64,000 nt of DNA from an archaeon (GTDB lineage: Archaea; Iainarchaeota; Iainarchaeia; CSSED10-239), in contig JAKQTP010000123.1 of NCBI GenBank assembly GCA_029563035.1, positions 1 to 64,000 on the forward strand, read 5' to 3'. Position numbers and translations under genes: made by a program. The notes beneath the pieces are model-generated. The model was not told where the DNA came from and did not search any database. It worked only from the letters and a program-made list of their open reading frames with translations. Shown here piece by piece: positions 1 through 7,205 of this stretch. How positions within the stretch are numbered: the stretch's first letter is position 1; the number at the start of each line of letters is the position of its first letter.

Positions 1-57
1 AAACTTAAATTGATAACTACAATATTTACAATCTCTGCATTTGTTAGATAGTTTCAT
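1..57 (-). CDS. N-terminus of a small Cys-rich protein, cut by window edge
   Basis: The minus strand has an ATG at 57 that reads leftwards off the window with no stop. The visible 19 residues hold a cluster of three cysteines in the form CRDCKYC, which suggests a metal-binding knuckle. An AAGGA ribosome binding site lies about 8 nt upstream on the minus strand, in the region of 66-70, and supports this start. The function is unknown. It is probably divergent from the small plus-strand gene at 202. Confidence 0.55.
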   Translation of the reverse strand, partial: MKLSNKCRDCKYCSYQFKF

Positions 58-201
58 ATAGTAAATCCTTTATTATAATATAAGTATATAATCTAGATTT
101 AGTATTCTAACATGTATTTTAATTTAGATAATATTTATTACTTAAATTCTGTAGAATATTTGTATGTTTAAATAAAGTATATCTTCTATTTCAATAGTTC
201 T

Positions 202-378
202 ATGAAAATTTATAAAGTTTTGGGCTGTTCTGTATCTCCTACAGAATACCATTTTTTTAGAGAAATACCTCAGTTAGGATTACTTTGTAAAAAATGTAAT
301 CTTCTTATTCATTTTCAAGAAGAGGAATATTACAAAATAACTAATTTTATTTCTTCTTGTTCTTGCGAAGAATTTTAG
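202..378 (+). CDS. 58-residue Cys-containing small protein, unknown
   Basis: This is a short open frame from ATG 202 to TAG 376-378. The protein begins MKIYKVLGCSVSPTEYHFF and carries a CKKC pair in its middle and a CSC group near its C-terminus, so a small zinc ribbon is possible. No clear ribosome binding site is seen ahead of the ATG, which lowers confidence. It converges on the minus-strand gene that ends at 394. The region 58-201 to its left holds only AT-rich sequence and presumably divergent promoters. Confidence 0.4.
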   Translation: MKIYKVLGCSVSPTEYHFFREIPQLGLLCKKCNLLIHFQEEEYYKITNFISSCSCEEF

Positions 379-393
379 AGTTGTATTTACATT

Positions 394-606
394 CTAAAAA
401 TCTATTAATATAGTATCTGTTGTATCATATATAATAAATGTACCTCTTTTTATATACCAATCAAGTGTCTGCTGATTTAAATTATGTATAACATCCTTTC
501 TGTATATACTTGTTAGAATATACATATTATTTTTATACCTATCTATATCAAAACATTCACCTTTTCTGGTAAAAACACTAGATGGTTTACTTACTATAGC
601 TTTCAA
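394..606 (-). CDS. Hypothetical protein, 70 residues
   Basis: A small protein that I do not recognise. Translation starts at a TTG (604-606), and an AGGA ribosome binding site about 8 nt upstream makes that start credible. The sequence mixes charged and aromatic residues and has no membrane segment or cysteine cluster. It could be one of the small early-type proteins common in large phages, but nothing in the sequence fixes a role. Confidence 0.5.
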   Translation of the reverse strand: MKAIVSKPSSVFTRKGECFDIDRYKNNMYILTSIYRKDVIHNLNQQTLDWYIKRGTFIIYDTTDTILIDF

Positions 607-682
607 AAATTTGATCCTAAAATTTTTTATATTTTTTTATATTTATTTTTTGTAGAGGATATATTTTCTTTTGGATGGGAAT

Positions 683-952
683 ATGAAAAAATTATACATT
701 ATTTTGATTATGTGTTTATGTATGTTCTTTTCAATTGTAGTAGCACAAGAAGATATTTCTAATAAAGATTCTTGTGCTGATATTGAGCAAGCAGAAAAAG
801 AAGGTAGAATTACTTTATTACAAGTATCCAAAGTTGATTTTGTTGCAGTATGGTATACCACCGAAAAAAAGATAATTAAAATAATTAAGTTTAAATTTGA
901 TACACCACCGAATATGAATGAATCCAGTAACTTAGTACCAATACAATATTAA
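683..952 (+). CDS. Small exported protein with signal peptide
   Basis: The frame is open from a TTG at 671, but the ATG at 683 is the better start. It gives a classical signal peptide (MKK, then a hydrophobic run of about 15 residues, then VVA before QED), and a GGATGGGA element lies just upstream. The mature part is about 68 residues, has a single cysteine and no recognised domain. It probably acts in the periplasm or outside the cell. The gene ends just before a bidirectional hairpin terminator that it shares with the convergent Hsp20 gene. Confidence 0.6.
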   Translation: MKKLYIILIMCLCMFFSIVVAQEDISNKDSCADIEQAEKEGRITLLQVSKVDFVAVWYTTEKKIIKIIKFKFDTPPNMNESSNLVPIQY

Positions 953-962
953 ACATAACTAT

Positions 963-988
963 AAAGCCCCTTATTTCTAAGGGGCTTT
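963..988. terminator. Bidirectional hairpin terminator
   Basis: A perfect 11-bp inverted repeat (AAAGCCCCTTA / TAAGGGGCTTT) surrounds a 4-nt TTTC loop. It is GC-rich at its centre and has T runs on both strands. It sits between the convergent genes ending at 952 (+) and 994 (-), exactly where a two-way intrinsic terminator is expected. Confidence 0.9.
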
Positions 989-993
989 TGATT

Positions 994-1449
994 CTACTTG
1001 ATAGTTATTTGCTTCGTGGCAAACTTTTCTTTTTGTGGTATATTAATTGTAAGTAAACCATCTTTAACTTCTGCTTGTGCTTTCATATAATCTAATTTAT
1101 TCGATAGTTTTATACGTTTTTCAAAAGAATTCTTTTTAATTTTACCATCAATAAGTCTCCAAGAAGTATCTATATCTTCCTGATCCTGAACTTCACCTCT
1201 TACAATAATACCATCATCTTCTGCCTCTAATTTAATATCATCTTTTGACATACCTGTTACTGTAATCTCTATCTTGATCTCCTTCTTATCATTTACATAG
1301 ATATTGGTTATTGGATAACCTTGAGAATGCACAACATCGTGAAAATCAGAAAAGAGAAAATCTGGGAAAGCTACATTAACAAATCCTTCCAGATCCCTAA
1401 AAAATGGCGAGGCATCTTGAGACAATAAGCGTGCTAATTGTTTAGTCAT
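994..1449 (-). CDS. hsp20: Small heat shock protein, Hsp20/alpha-crystallin family
   Basis: This is a 151-residue ATP-independent holdase chaperone. The alpha-crystallin domain spans roughly residues 40-145. It contains the typical GMSKDDIKLEAEDDGIIVRGE strand pair (shown here as its core motif), the late ADGLLTI-type signature seen as VKDGLLTINIPQ, and a terminal hydrophobic ITIK that resembles the I-x-I oligomerisation tail. Hsp20 genes are known in many T4-like and jumbo phages, where they may protect virion or replication proteins. A purine-rich AAAGGAG lies ahead of the ATG. It stands alone between a terminator and a 118-nt upstream gap that contains a TATAAAGA element at 1483-1490. Confidence 0.93.
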   Translation of the reverse strand: MTKQLARLLSQDASPFFRDLEGFVNVAFPDFLFSDFHDVVHSQGYPITNIYVNDKKEIKIEITVTGMSKDDIKLEAEDDGIIVRGEVQDQEDIDTSWRLIDGKIKKNSFEKRIKLSNKLDYMKAQAEVKDGLLTINIPQKEKFATKQITIK

Positions 1450-1567
1450 AATTTTTACTCCTTTTGGTAGTAATTTTGTTGATCTTTATAAGTATCAACA
1501 TGAGATTTTTTATCTCAAAATTAAAATAATAAAATATTTTAAAAGAGTCAATTATTTTTTTTTAAAA

Positions 1568-2218
1568 TTAATAATTAAAACTAATTTTATTATCACCAAG
1601 AGTAATATCTGAAGTTTCTTCACCAGAACTATTAAGAAGTTTTAGTTTTTCTTCTTCTTGTTGTTTCTTTTTATATGCAAACCAAGCTAATTGAACTCTG
1701 TAATGTTCTCCTGCAATATCGTTCGCAATCTTTGTAGATAATATAAAACCATTTACATTTTTGGGTTCTAACCATTTTTTAAAAGAATTAAGAATTTTAG
1801 ATGTAATTGGATAATTATTTTCTGAATTTAATATGGTTTTAGTACCATTTTGTGTAATTTCTGTGGAATTGGTTATTTTTAAATAACTTTCAATATATCT
1901 AATTCCTGTAATAAGTTTTTCATTAAATTTGTTTGTACTTACAGAACTAGGTAAGTTATCGGCTAAAATATCATCTACATCGCTTGTCATTTCATAATTA
2001 GAATTATAATCTACATATAATCTATCATTAAGTTTTTTCTGTAATTGTAAAGTAGCTACATTAGTAGAATTATTCTTATTAACATTTACTGCAATAAATC
2101 CTAAAATTATAGAAATAATAATTAATTGAATCCAAATCAACCATAAAACTAGATTTTTCTTTTCTTTTACTGTATTTTTTATTCTTGGTACAGTAGATTT
2201 TTTAATATTAGTATTCAT
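1568..2218 (-). CDS. Single-anchor membrane protein, unknown
   Basis: A 216-residue protein with a short basic N-terminus and one strong membrane segment at about residues 24-46 (LVLWLIWIQLIIISIILGF). A polar domain of about 170 residues follows, rich in Asn, Thr and Lys. This is the layout of a type II inner-membrane protein. The start is well supported by an AGAGGAG site. The gene begins directly after the stop codon of the neighbouring 66-residue membrane protein, so the two are probably translationally coupled. No family is recognised. Confidence 0.7.
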   Translation of the reverse strand: MNTNIKKSTVPRIKNTVKEKKNLVLWLIWIQLIIISIILGFIAVNVNKNNSTNVATLQLQKKLNDRLYVDYNSNYEMTSDVDDILADNLPSSVSTNKFNEKLITGIRYIESYLKITNSTEITQNGTKTILNSENNYPITSKILNSFKKWLEPKNVNGFILSTKIANDIAGEHYRVQLAWFAYKKKQQEEEKLKLLNSSGEETSDITLGDNKISFNY

Positions 2219-2419
2219 TTATTTGCTCCTCTTTACAGGAATTTTATTAATTATATAAGAAAAATAATTTTTAGATCTTATGTTATTATGATTTTTTTCA
2301 TCATAATTTTTTTTAAGATCTAAAAGATTATTTAATAAAATAAGTATTAAAAAAGTAGAAAATATATAACAAAGTTTTCTACAGAATTTAATGAATTTTT
2401 CGTCTGTATATTGTTTCAT
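2219..2419 (-). CDS. Small membrane protein, 66 residues
   Basis: The protein has one hydrophobic segment at about residues 13-32 (LCYIFSTFLILILLNNLLDL) between basic ends. It lies immediately upstream of the single-anchor protein ending at 1568, with stop and start codons touching. No ribosome binding site is evident ahead of the ATG. The pair may form a membrane complex, but that is inference from adjacency only. Confidence 0.55.
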   Translation of the reverse strand: MKQYTDEKFIKFCRKLCYIFSTFLILILLNNLLDLKKNYDEKNHNNIRSKNYFSYIINKIPVKRSK

Positions 2420-2504
2420 AATATTTTATATAATGATTGTATCTTTAATGTCTTATATATTAATAATAAGATAAGTTAACAGATTTAACAACTACCGTTT
2501 GAAA

Positions 2505-2801
2505 TCAACTATTAATTCTTCGTTTATAAGAATTGGATTTTCTTCTTCCGTGTTTTGCTAAATTAATAGGATATTGTTGACCAGGAAGAAGCCCCATCTT
2601 TTTTACTGAGTATTCTTCTTCATTTAATTCATCTGCTTTATTTAATAAATTATTGATTTTATCGTATTGATTTTCTAATACATTTAAAATCTTGTATAAT
2701 TCAGAAGAAACTAAAATATATCTCGGAAACACACAAATTTGATTCCCTTCTAAAAACTTATCTTCTTTTATTTCTACTTCAATCTTTGTTTTTAATGGCA
2801 T
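2505..2801 (-). CDS. Hypothetical protein, 98 residues
   Basis: I place the start at the ATG at 2801 (MPLKTKIEVEI), 4 nt after the stop of the preceding gene. A longer frame opens at a TTG at 2837, but it has no ribosome binding site and would overlap that gene. The middle is predicted helical (YKILNVLENQYDKINNLL) and the C-terminus is very basic and Arg/Lys/Asn-rich. The function is unknown. It is co-directional and almost contiguous with the gene ending at 2806. Confidence 0.5.
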   Translation of the reverse strand: MPLKTKIEVEIKEDKFLEGNQICVFPRYILVSSELYKILNVLENQYDKINNLLNKADELNEEEYSVKKMGLLPGQQYPINLAKHGRRKSNSYKRRINS

Positions 2802-2805
2802 ATAA

Positions 2806-3180
2806 TTATATGGATATATCTGAAATAGAAAAACCAAAAGGAACAGAATCTATCTGAGATATATTAATAGATTCGTTAGTGTTATTAACCGAAGTTGTAT
2901 ATCCAACACTTATGTTAGTATTACTAGATGTTACATTACCAATAATAGGTGTTGTGTACACTGGTGTATACGTATAGCTAATAAACCCCCCGGGTTTATA
3001 GTCTATTATCTTGCATTTTTTTAATATATTTTGTATTACAGTGGTATTAGATATGTTTGTAATAATTTCAAATAAATCTTTACTCATAAAGATTTTAAAA
3101 CATTTTATATCATAATATATGTCTGTACCTTGCAAATCCTTATCTATCAAAAAACTAAATGTTATTGGTGAAGATTCCAT
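2806..3180 (-). CDS. Hypothetical protein, 124 residues
   Basis: The start is well supported by an AGGAG site about 8 nt before the ATG. The N-terminal half is mixed alpha/beta. The C-terminal half is low-complexity, dominated by Thr, Asn, Ser, Ile and Val, of the sort seen in surface-exposed linkers. I recognise no domain. It is transcribed divergently from the acidic plus-strand pair that begins at 3276, with promoters presumably in the 95-nt gap between them. Confidence 0.55.
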   Translation of the reverse strand: MESSPITFSFLIDKDLQGTDIYYDIKCFKIFMSKDLFEIITNISNTTVIQNILKKCKIIDYKPGGFISYTYTPVYTTPIIGNVTSSNTNISVGYTTSVNNTNESINISQIDSVPFGFSISDISI

Positions 3181-3275
3181 ATAAACTCCTATTGTTAAAT
3201 AATATATAAGTAAACCTTAAAATTTCTTTCTAAAAAATTATTTTTTTTAAAAATTAGATATCAAGGAATAGTTTT

Positions 3276-3632
3276 ATGCCAGATCTAACTAGACAACAAG
3301 CTCTTCAAGAAATACAAAAATTACTTGAACAGCAAGATGATTATCTTATTGAATTCATTTTAAATCGAATATATGAAAAGCTAGAAATAGACGATTATGT
3401 TAATATCACTGATACCTTACAAGATCCAACGGAATTTCGTTATGATAAACAAAAATTGATTCAAGAAGCTATTCGACTTTTAGAAATGCCAGACAAACCA
3501 GAATATCTAGTATCTAGATTTAAAGCGGTGTATATGTTACTAGAAGATCTAGCAGAACTAGAATTATCTGAAGAAGCTTCTTATGAAGAAATAGACGCTT
3601 TAGTAGATTCTTGGATAGAAGAAAGTAAATAA
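3276..3632 (+). CDS. Acidic helical protein, unknown
   Basis: A 118-residue, strongly acidic and almost entirely helical protein, for example QEIQKLLEQQDDYLIEFIL and AELELSEEASYEEIDALVD. An AAGGAA ribosome binding site precedes the ATG. It is followed after 2 nt by a second acidic helical gene. Such small acidic proteins in phages are sometimes inhibitors of host nucleic-acid-binding enzymes, but here that would be a guess. Confidence 0.6.
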   Translation: MPDLTRQQALQEIQKLLEQQDDYLIEFILNRIYEKLEIDDYVNITDTLQDPTEFRYDKQKLIQEAIRLLEMPDKPEYLVSRFKAVYMLLEDLAELELSEEASYEEIDALVDSWIEESK

Positions 3633-3634
3633 CT

Positions 3635-4030
3635 ATGGATTATCAAAATTTTATAAATAGCATTAAAACCTCTATGTATAATTTTCTTGTTAAAAAAGCA
3701 GACGTTATTAAAGATAATATTGATCTTTATGGTAATATTCTTATAAGCAGATTACAATCTAATGAAGATCCTGAAGAAGTTATTCTGGATATTCTAACCT
3801 GGATTATAGAAGATTCTATGGAAGATTGTATAATTAATAAAGATTATACACCACAAGAAGCTTTAAATTATATGATCGGTACACATATAGATAACTGGCT
3901 TAAAGAATTTATTTCTACTAATCCTATACTCGCACCTAATCGAGAAGAATATAATTCCATTATTGCTTCTATTAATTTATCTGATATATTCAAAAAAGTT
4001 AGAGATCAGTTATTTAATTATTACAAATAA
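3635..4030 (+). CDS. Acidic helical protein, unknown
   Basis: A 131-residue helical acidic protein, second gene of a two-gene plus-strand unit that starts only 2 nt after the previous stop. It contains segments such as EDPEEVILDILTWIIEDSMED. It may be a distant relative of its upstream neighbour in composition and secondary structure, but I see no convincing alignment. Its last 17 nt overlap the 3' end of the convergent small gene at 4014-4202, and a hairpin terminator follows about 60 nt downstream. Confidence 0.6.
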   Translation: MDYQNFINSIKTSMYNFLVKKADVIKDNIDLYGNILISRLQSNEDPEEVILDILTWIIEDSMEDCIINKDYTPQEALNYMIGTHIDNWLKEFISTNPILAPNREEYNSIIASINLSDIFKKVRDQLFNYYK

Positions 4031-4202
4031 CTCTTTTATTAGGTTGCTTATACCCATAAACAATTAAGGTATTAGTTAAAGCAGAAAAAATTAGGCCTGA
4101 AATTTTCAGGCCTTTTAATTCTGATTGTAACTTTAAATCTTCCCAATTCACATCTATCTCGATTTCTTCCAAACTGTCTATATTTTTTAGTATTCCTTTC
4201 AT
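4014..4202 (-). CDS. Hypothetical 62-residue protein with an internal terminator
   Basis: Its ATG overlaps the stop of the M23 peptidase gene by one base (TAATG), which is good evidence for translational coupling. The N-terminal half is acidic and the C-terminal half more hydrophobic (LKISGLIFSALTNTLIVYGY). Oddly, a strong hairpin at 4093-4113 lies inside the coding region and the last 17 nt overlap the convergent gene. Part of the transcripts may therefore stop before the reading frame ends. It may be a real short protein or a remnant. Confidence 0.4.
   Translation of the reverse strand: MKGILKNIDSLEEIEIDVNWEDLKLQSELKGLKISGLIFSALTNTLIVYGYKQPNKRVICNN
4093..4113. terminator. Hairpin terminator between convergent units
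   Basis: AGGCCTGAAA is followed almost immediately by its complement TTTCAGGCCT, so the stem is 8-9 bp once a realistic loop is allowed. On the plus strand it is followed by TTTT and serves the acidic gene pair that ends at 4030. On the minus strand it is followed by AATTTTTT and would end transcription coming from the M23 peptidase gene. Confidence 0.75.
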
Positions 4203-5503
4203 TAATTTATATGATCTAAAATCATATTAGTAGCAATATAAGCTCTTTCGTCTTCATATCCATAAATAATAAATGAAGCATAGTCATTTAGAAAAGGCAA
4301 AGGATCCACACGATTATGTGCCAGATCGTGCATATCTAAATGTAAATGAGCACCAAAACTATATCCAACATCTGCATACTGACCTAATAATTGATTTTTT
4401 GCTACTTTTTGACCTTGTCTAACCTTTAGATTTACTAAATGAAGGTATCTCATTAGATAGGTTTTCCCACCAATTTTGGATTGAATTACACAGTAATTAC
4501 CACCAGAATTTCTCCAGTCTGTCCATCTAGTTTTGGGATTATATTTATTAAATACTTTAACTACCACACCACCTTCAAATGCATAAACTCTTCTATCAAA
4601 ATTGCTTATTTTCATGTCAACACCGTCATGAAATAAACCAATACCTCGTGTTATTCTAATTCCATTTTTTAATAAAACACCCGACCAAATAGGATAACTC
4701 ATTTCAGATATCATTAGAATAGAAGGATCTCCTTTTCTTACAACAGGATAAGTTGTTTTCAAGTCTGGAGTCCAGGTCATGTATTTAATATACTCACCTG
4801 TAACTTCTTCAATAATACCTATCCTGTGGGATTGTACCTTTCCGTACCAGGTCCCCCTAAAAATAATTAAACTACCGGGTTTAGGTGCAGAGCTAGAAGG
4901 TGATAATCCTACTTCGATGTATGCGTTGATTCTTTTAACAAACATTACCGAATCATCATTACCATCAATATTTGCACCTAATTCATTTAATACCTTTGCT
5001 ATTGCTTGAATAGTTGTATGATTTTTTGTGAATCCTCTTAGAGAGTTAAACCAGATAATGTGTAAATCATCTGGTTGTAACGTATTATACTTATCTAGAC
5101 TATTTCTATTTTTAGCTAGCATAACAAATCTTTTTTCAAACACAAAACCCATATTATTTCTATAATCGAGATAGATTAGAGATAGAATACTTCCAAAGAA
5201 TATAAAGCATGCTACAATTGCTAACATGACTTTAGCATTCTTTTTAAGAAATTCTTTTATCGTATCTTGCATAGTTCTCTCCTTCAGTATTTTTTCTAGC
5301 TTTAGCATATAAGACATACATAAAGCTAGGAATTTCTTTACCTTAGGTGTTATTAGTGATAAAGAAAAAAAGTAAAAAGAACGAATTTTCTTCACCTGTG
5401 TAATCTCTTTTTGAGATCCTTGAGGATTAGAATTTTTGTTCCTCTTATCTTGGCTAACTTTCTTTCCAGACAGAATAGTTAGCAGATTAGTATCTACTTT
5501 CAT
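4202..5503 (-). CDS. Membrane-anchored M23 family metallopeptidase
   Basis: A 433-residue probable peptidoglycan DD-endopeptidase. Residues 91-113 form a membrane anchor after a long basic cytoplasmic-type N-terminus. Residues 140-250 form an unrecognised domain that faintly recalls the second half of NlpC/CHAP folds (PKPGSLIIFRG, then HRIGII) but has no matching catalytic cysteine. The C-terminal M23 domain keeps all expected residues: H292 and D296 of HDGVD, H355, and H386/H388 of the HLH motif. A GGGAG ribosome binding site supports the start. It may act in entry, lysis or virion maturation. The N-terminal extension and membrane anchor are unusual for a plain lysin. Confidence 0.88.
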   Translation of the reverse strand: MKVDTNLLTILSGKKVSQDKRNKNSNPQGSQKEITQVKKIRSFYFFSLSLITPKVKKFLALCMSYMLKLEKILKERTMQDTIKEFLKKNAKVMLAIVACFIFFGSILSLIYLDYRNNMGFVFEKRFVMLAKNRNSLDKYNTLQPDDLHIIWFNSLRGFTKNHTTIQAIAKVLNELGANIDGNDDSVMFVKRINAYIEVGLSPSSSAPKPGSLIIFRGTWYGKVQSHRIGIIEEVTGEYIKYMTWTPDLKTTYPVVRKGDPSILMISEMSYPIWSGVLLKNGIRITRGIGLFHDGVDMKISNFDRRVYAFEGGVVVKVFNKYNPKTRWTDWRNSGGNYCVIQSKIGGKTYLMRYLHLVNLKVRQGQKVAKNQLLGQYADVGYSFGAHLHLDMHDLAHNRVDPLPFLNDYASFIIYGYEDERAYIATNMILDHIN

Positions 5504-5535
5504 TTTAGTATTCTCCCAAAACTATATAATTAGTT

Positions 5536-6165
5536 TTAATTTTCTTCCGAAGTTACCTCTAGAGAAGGATCCAGAAATCCTGAAGGTCTACGATAACCTT
5601 TCTTTCTTCCTGCATTTCCTTCTTTATCAGTTGCTTGTGAATGTCGTAAAGATCTTTGAAAAGTGCTGTTGGCTTTATGTAGATAAAAGTTAGCAACTTC
5701 ACTGCATAATCTCATAATTAGTAAGTTTCTAACTGAATCGTCATAACCAGAATGAAGCGGAGTAGGATGTTTTTTAATAGCAATTATTCGTGAATGTATT
5801 TCTTGTTCTCTAGTATCAAATATCATTAAACCATATGAAGGATTAACATCTTGTATAAATCTTTCTGCTAATCTTGCGAGGTTTTTTGGAACACAAATAT
5901 AGTATTTGTTAGGAACATGTTTAGCAACTAGATCACCTTCTAAACTTTTAAAGTAATCATGTTTCTTCTTTTGTAATTCTAGATCGAGTAAATCACTTTT
6001 AACTACTTTGGTTTCTACTTCTATAATTTCGCTACCTGTATCACATAGCACGTCTGCAATACCACTCATTTCTGAGTAGTTAACTTCAGTAGCAGAGATC
6101 CAGAATCTCTCGAATCTAAAATAACTTATTACTGCTGCTTTTAAGTGTTCTGCTGTTACTTCCAT
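5536..6165 (-). CDS. Possible PD-(D/E)XK-type nuclease
   Basis: A 209-residue protein whose N-terminal half carries the arrangement seen in the PD-(D/E)XK superfamily: a helical start, then GIADVL with D38, then a hydrophobic strand ending in the E-x-K triad E51-T52-K53, then a helix with Lys and His. The C-terminal third is basic and may contact DNA. The fold assignment rests on this motif spacing only, and the substrate is unknown. It lies between the M23 peptidase and the endonuclease/ribonucleotide reductase pair, consistent with DNA metabolism. Confidence 0.5.
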   Translation of the reverse strand: MEVTAEHLKAAVISYFRFERFWISATEVNYSEMSGIADVLCDTGSEIIEVETKVVKSDLLDLELQKKKHDYFKSLEGDLVAKHVPNKYYICVPKNLARLAERFIQDVNPSYGLMIFDTREQEIHSRIIAIKKHPTPLHSGYDDSVRNLLIMRLCSEVANFYLHKANSTFQRSLRHSQATDKEGNAGRKKGYRRPSGFLDPSLEVTSEEN

Positions 6166-6206
6166 GTCCTATAATGAATTATTGGTTTCATATCATATTT
6201 TTAAGG

Positions 6207-7184
6207 TTAAAATATATATTTTACAAGATTGATTTTCTTTGGATTTCTCCAATCATCCTCCCAAAGAATACTAACTTTATAACCAAGATTTTGTAAATTT
6301 ATTATTCTAATAAGATCTTTTTTCCAAATTTCTTCTGCAGTTAATTGGATATGTTTATGATAATAGTTACTACTAAATTTAAGAGGATTACAATGCCAAT
6401 AATCGCCAAAACATTCCATGATTTCATTAGTGTTTTTATTGTATAAATCTACAGTATATCCTGTATCTTGTATAAAGTATTCCATTATCCAGTTTTTATC
6501 TATAGTGATTAACATATTAAAGATTTCTTGTTGAAAACTACTAATAGTATGTACTTTCGAAATTGCCCTGCAGTTATTATTTGTTCTCCACTTTTCTTTT
6601 GCTAAAGCTATCATTTTTTCTTTATATTCAGGATTTTTGTATAAGATTTTTTGTGCTTCACTTCGTTTTTTCTTTACTTCAGGATTTTGTAAACTTTTTC
6701 TTACCTTGGTCGAAACTAATTCTGCATATTCTGGATTAGACCAAAGTATCTTTGCGTTCATACTTCGTTTTTCTTTGGATTCTAATGTATTAGCAGCTTC
6801 TTTAGTTCTTAATCGATGATTTTCTCTAAAATCATCTGATTCAAATAATTTTTTTAAGGATCTACTTACATTTTCACGCATCTGCTGACTGTGTTGTTTT
6901 TCTTTAATTTCTTGAACTTGATTAGGACTTTCTGTTCCATATTTCTTGAGAGAAGTTTCTATTTGTTTACACTTTCTACAAAGTTGATTATCTAAATTCA
7001 ATGAATTTTTGAGTATAATAAATTCTGAATTACATTTATTACAAGAAACTATAATTTTATCATACGATCTTGCAATTTCTAAATTACAAATAATACTAGT
7101 AGTTTTATTTCCAGATAAAACTACCTCTTTTATACTACAATCACCATAAATTGGTATATTATTTCTAATAATTCCTTTTAACAA
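6207..7184 (-). CDS. Homing-type endonuclease, Vsr-like (EDxHD-like) nuclease domain
   Basis: A 325-residue protein. The N-terminus has a CNKC...CRKC zinc ribbon. The centre (about residues 90-200) is a series of short Lys/Glu-rich helical repeats of the NUMOD type, each with an NPEY-like signature (SNPEYAELV, QNPEVKKKR, KNPEYKEKM) used for DNA recognition. The C-terminal 110 residues resemble Vsr-like nuclease domains: GYTVDLY, then ECFGDYWHCNP, then LGYKVSILWEDDW. Translation starts at TTG with GGGAG upstream. It lies directly downstream of the ribonucleotide reductase gene, a favourite neighbourhood of phage homing endonucleases. Confidence 0.8.
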   Translation of the reverse strand: MLKGIIRNNIPIYGDCSIKEVVLSGNKTTSIICNLEIARSYDKIIVSCNKCNSEFIILKNSLNLDNQLCRKCKQIETSLKKYGTESPNQVQEIKEKQHSQQMRENVSRSLKKLFESDDFRENHRLRTKEAANTLESKEKRSMNAKILWSNPEYAELVSTKVRKSLQNPEVKKKRSEAQKILYKNPEYKEKMIALAKEKWRTNNNCRAISKVHTISSFQQEIFNMLITIDKNWIMEYFIQDTGYTVDLYNKNTNEIMECFGDYWHCNPLKFSSNYYHKHIQLTAEEIWKKDLIRIINLQNLGYKVSILWEDDWRNPKKINLVKYIF

Positions 7185-7205
7185 GTTAATATAACTCCCT
7201 ACAAC

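Noticed and set aside
1501..1517. Six-bp inverted repeat TGAGAT/ATCTCA upstream of hsp20
   Set aside because: No T run follows on either strand as a terminator needs, and six base pairs in AT-rich DNA are weak evidence for an operator.
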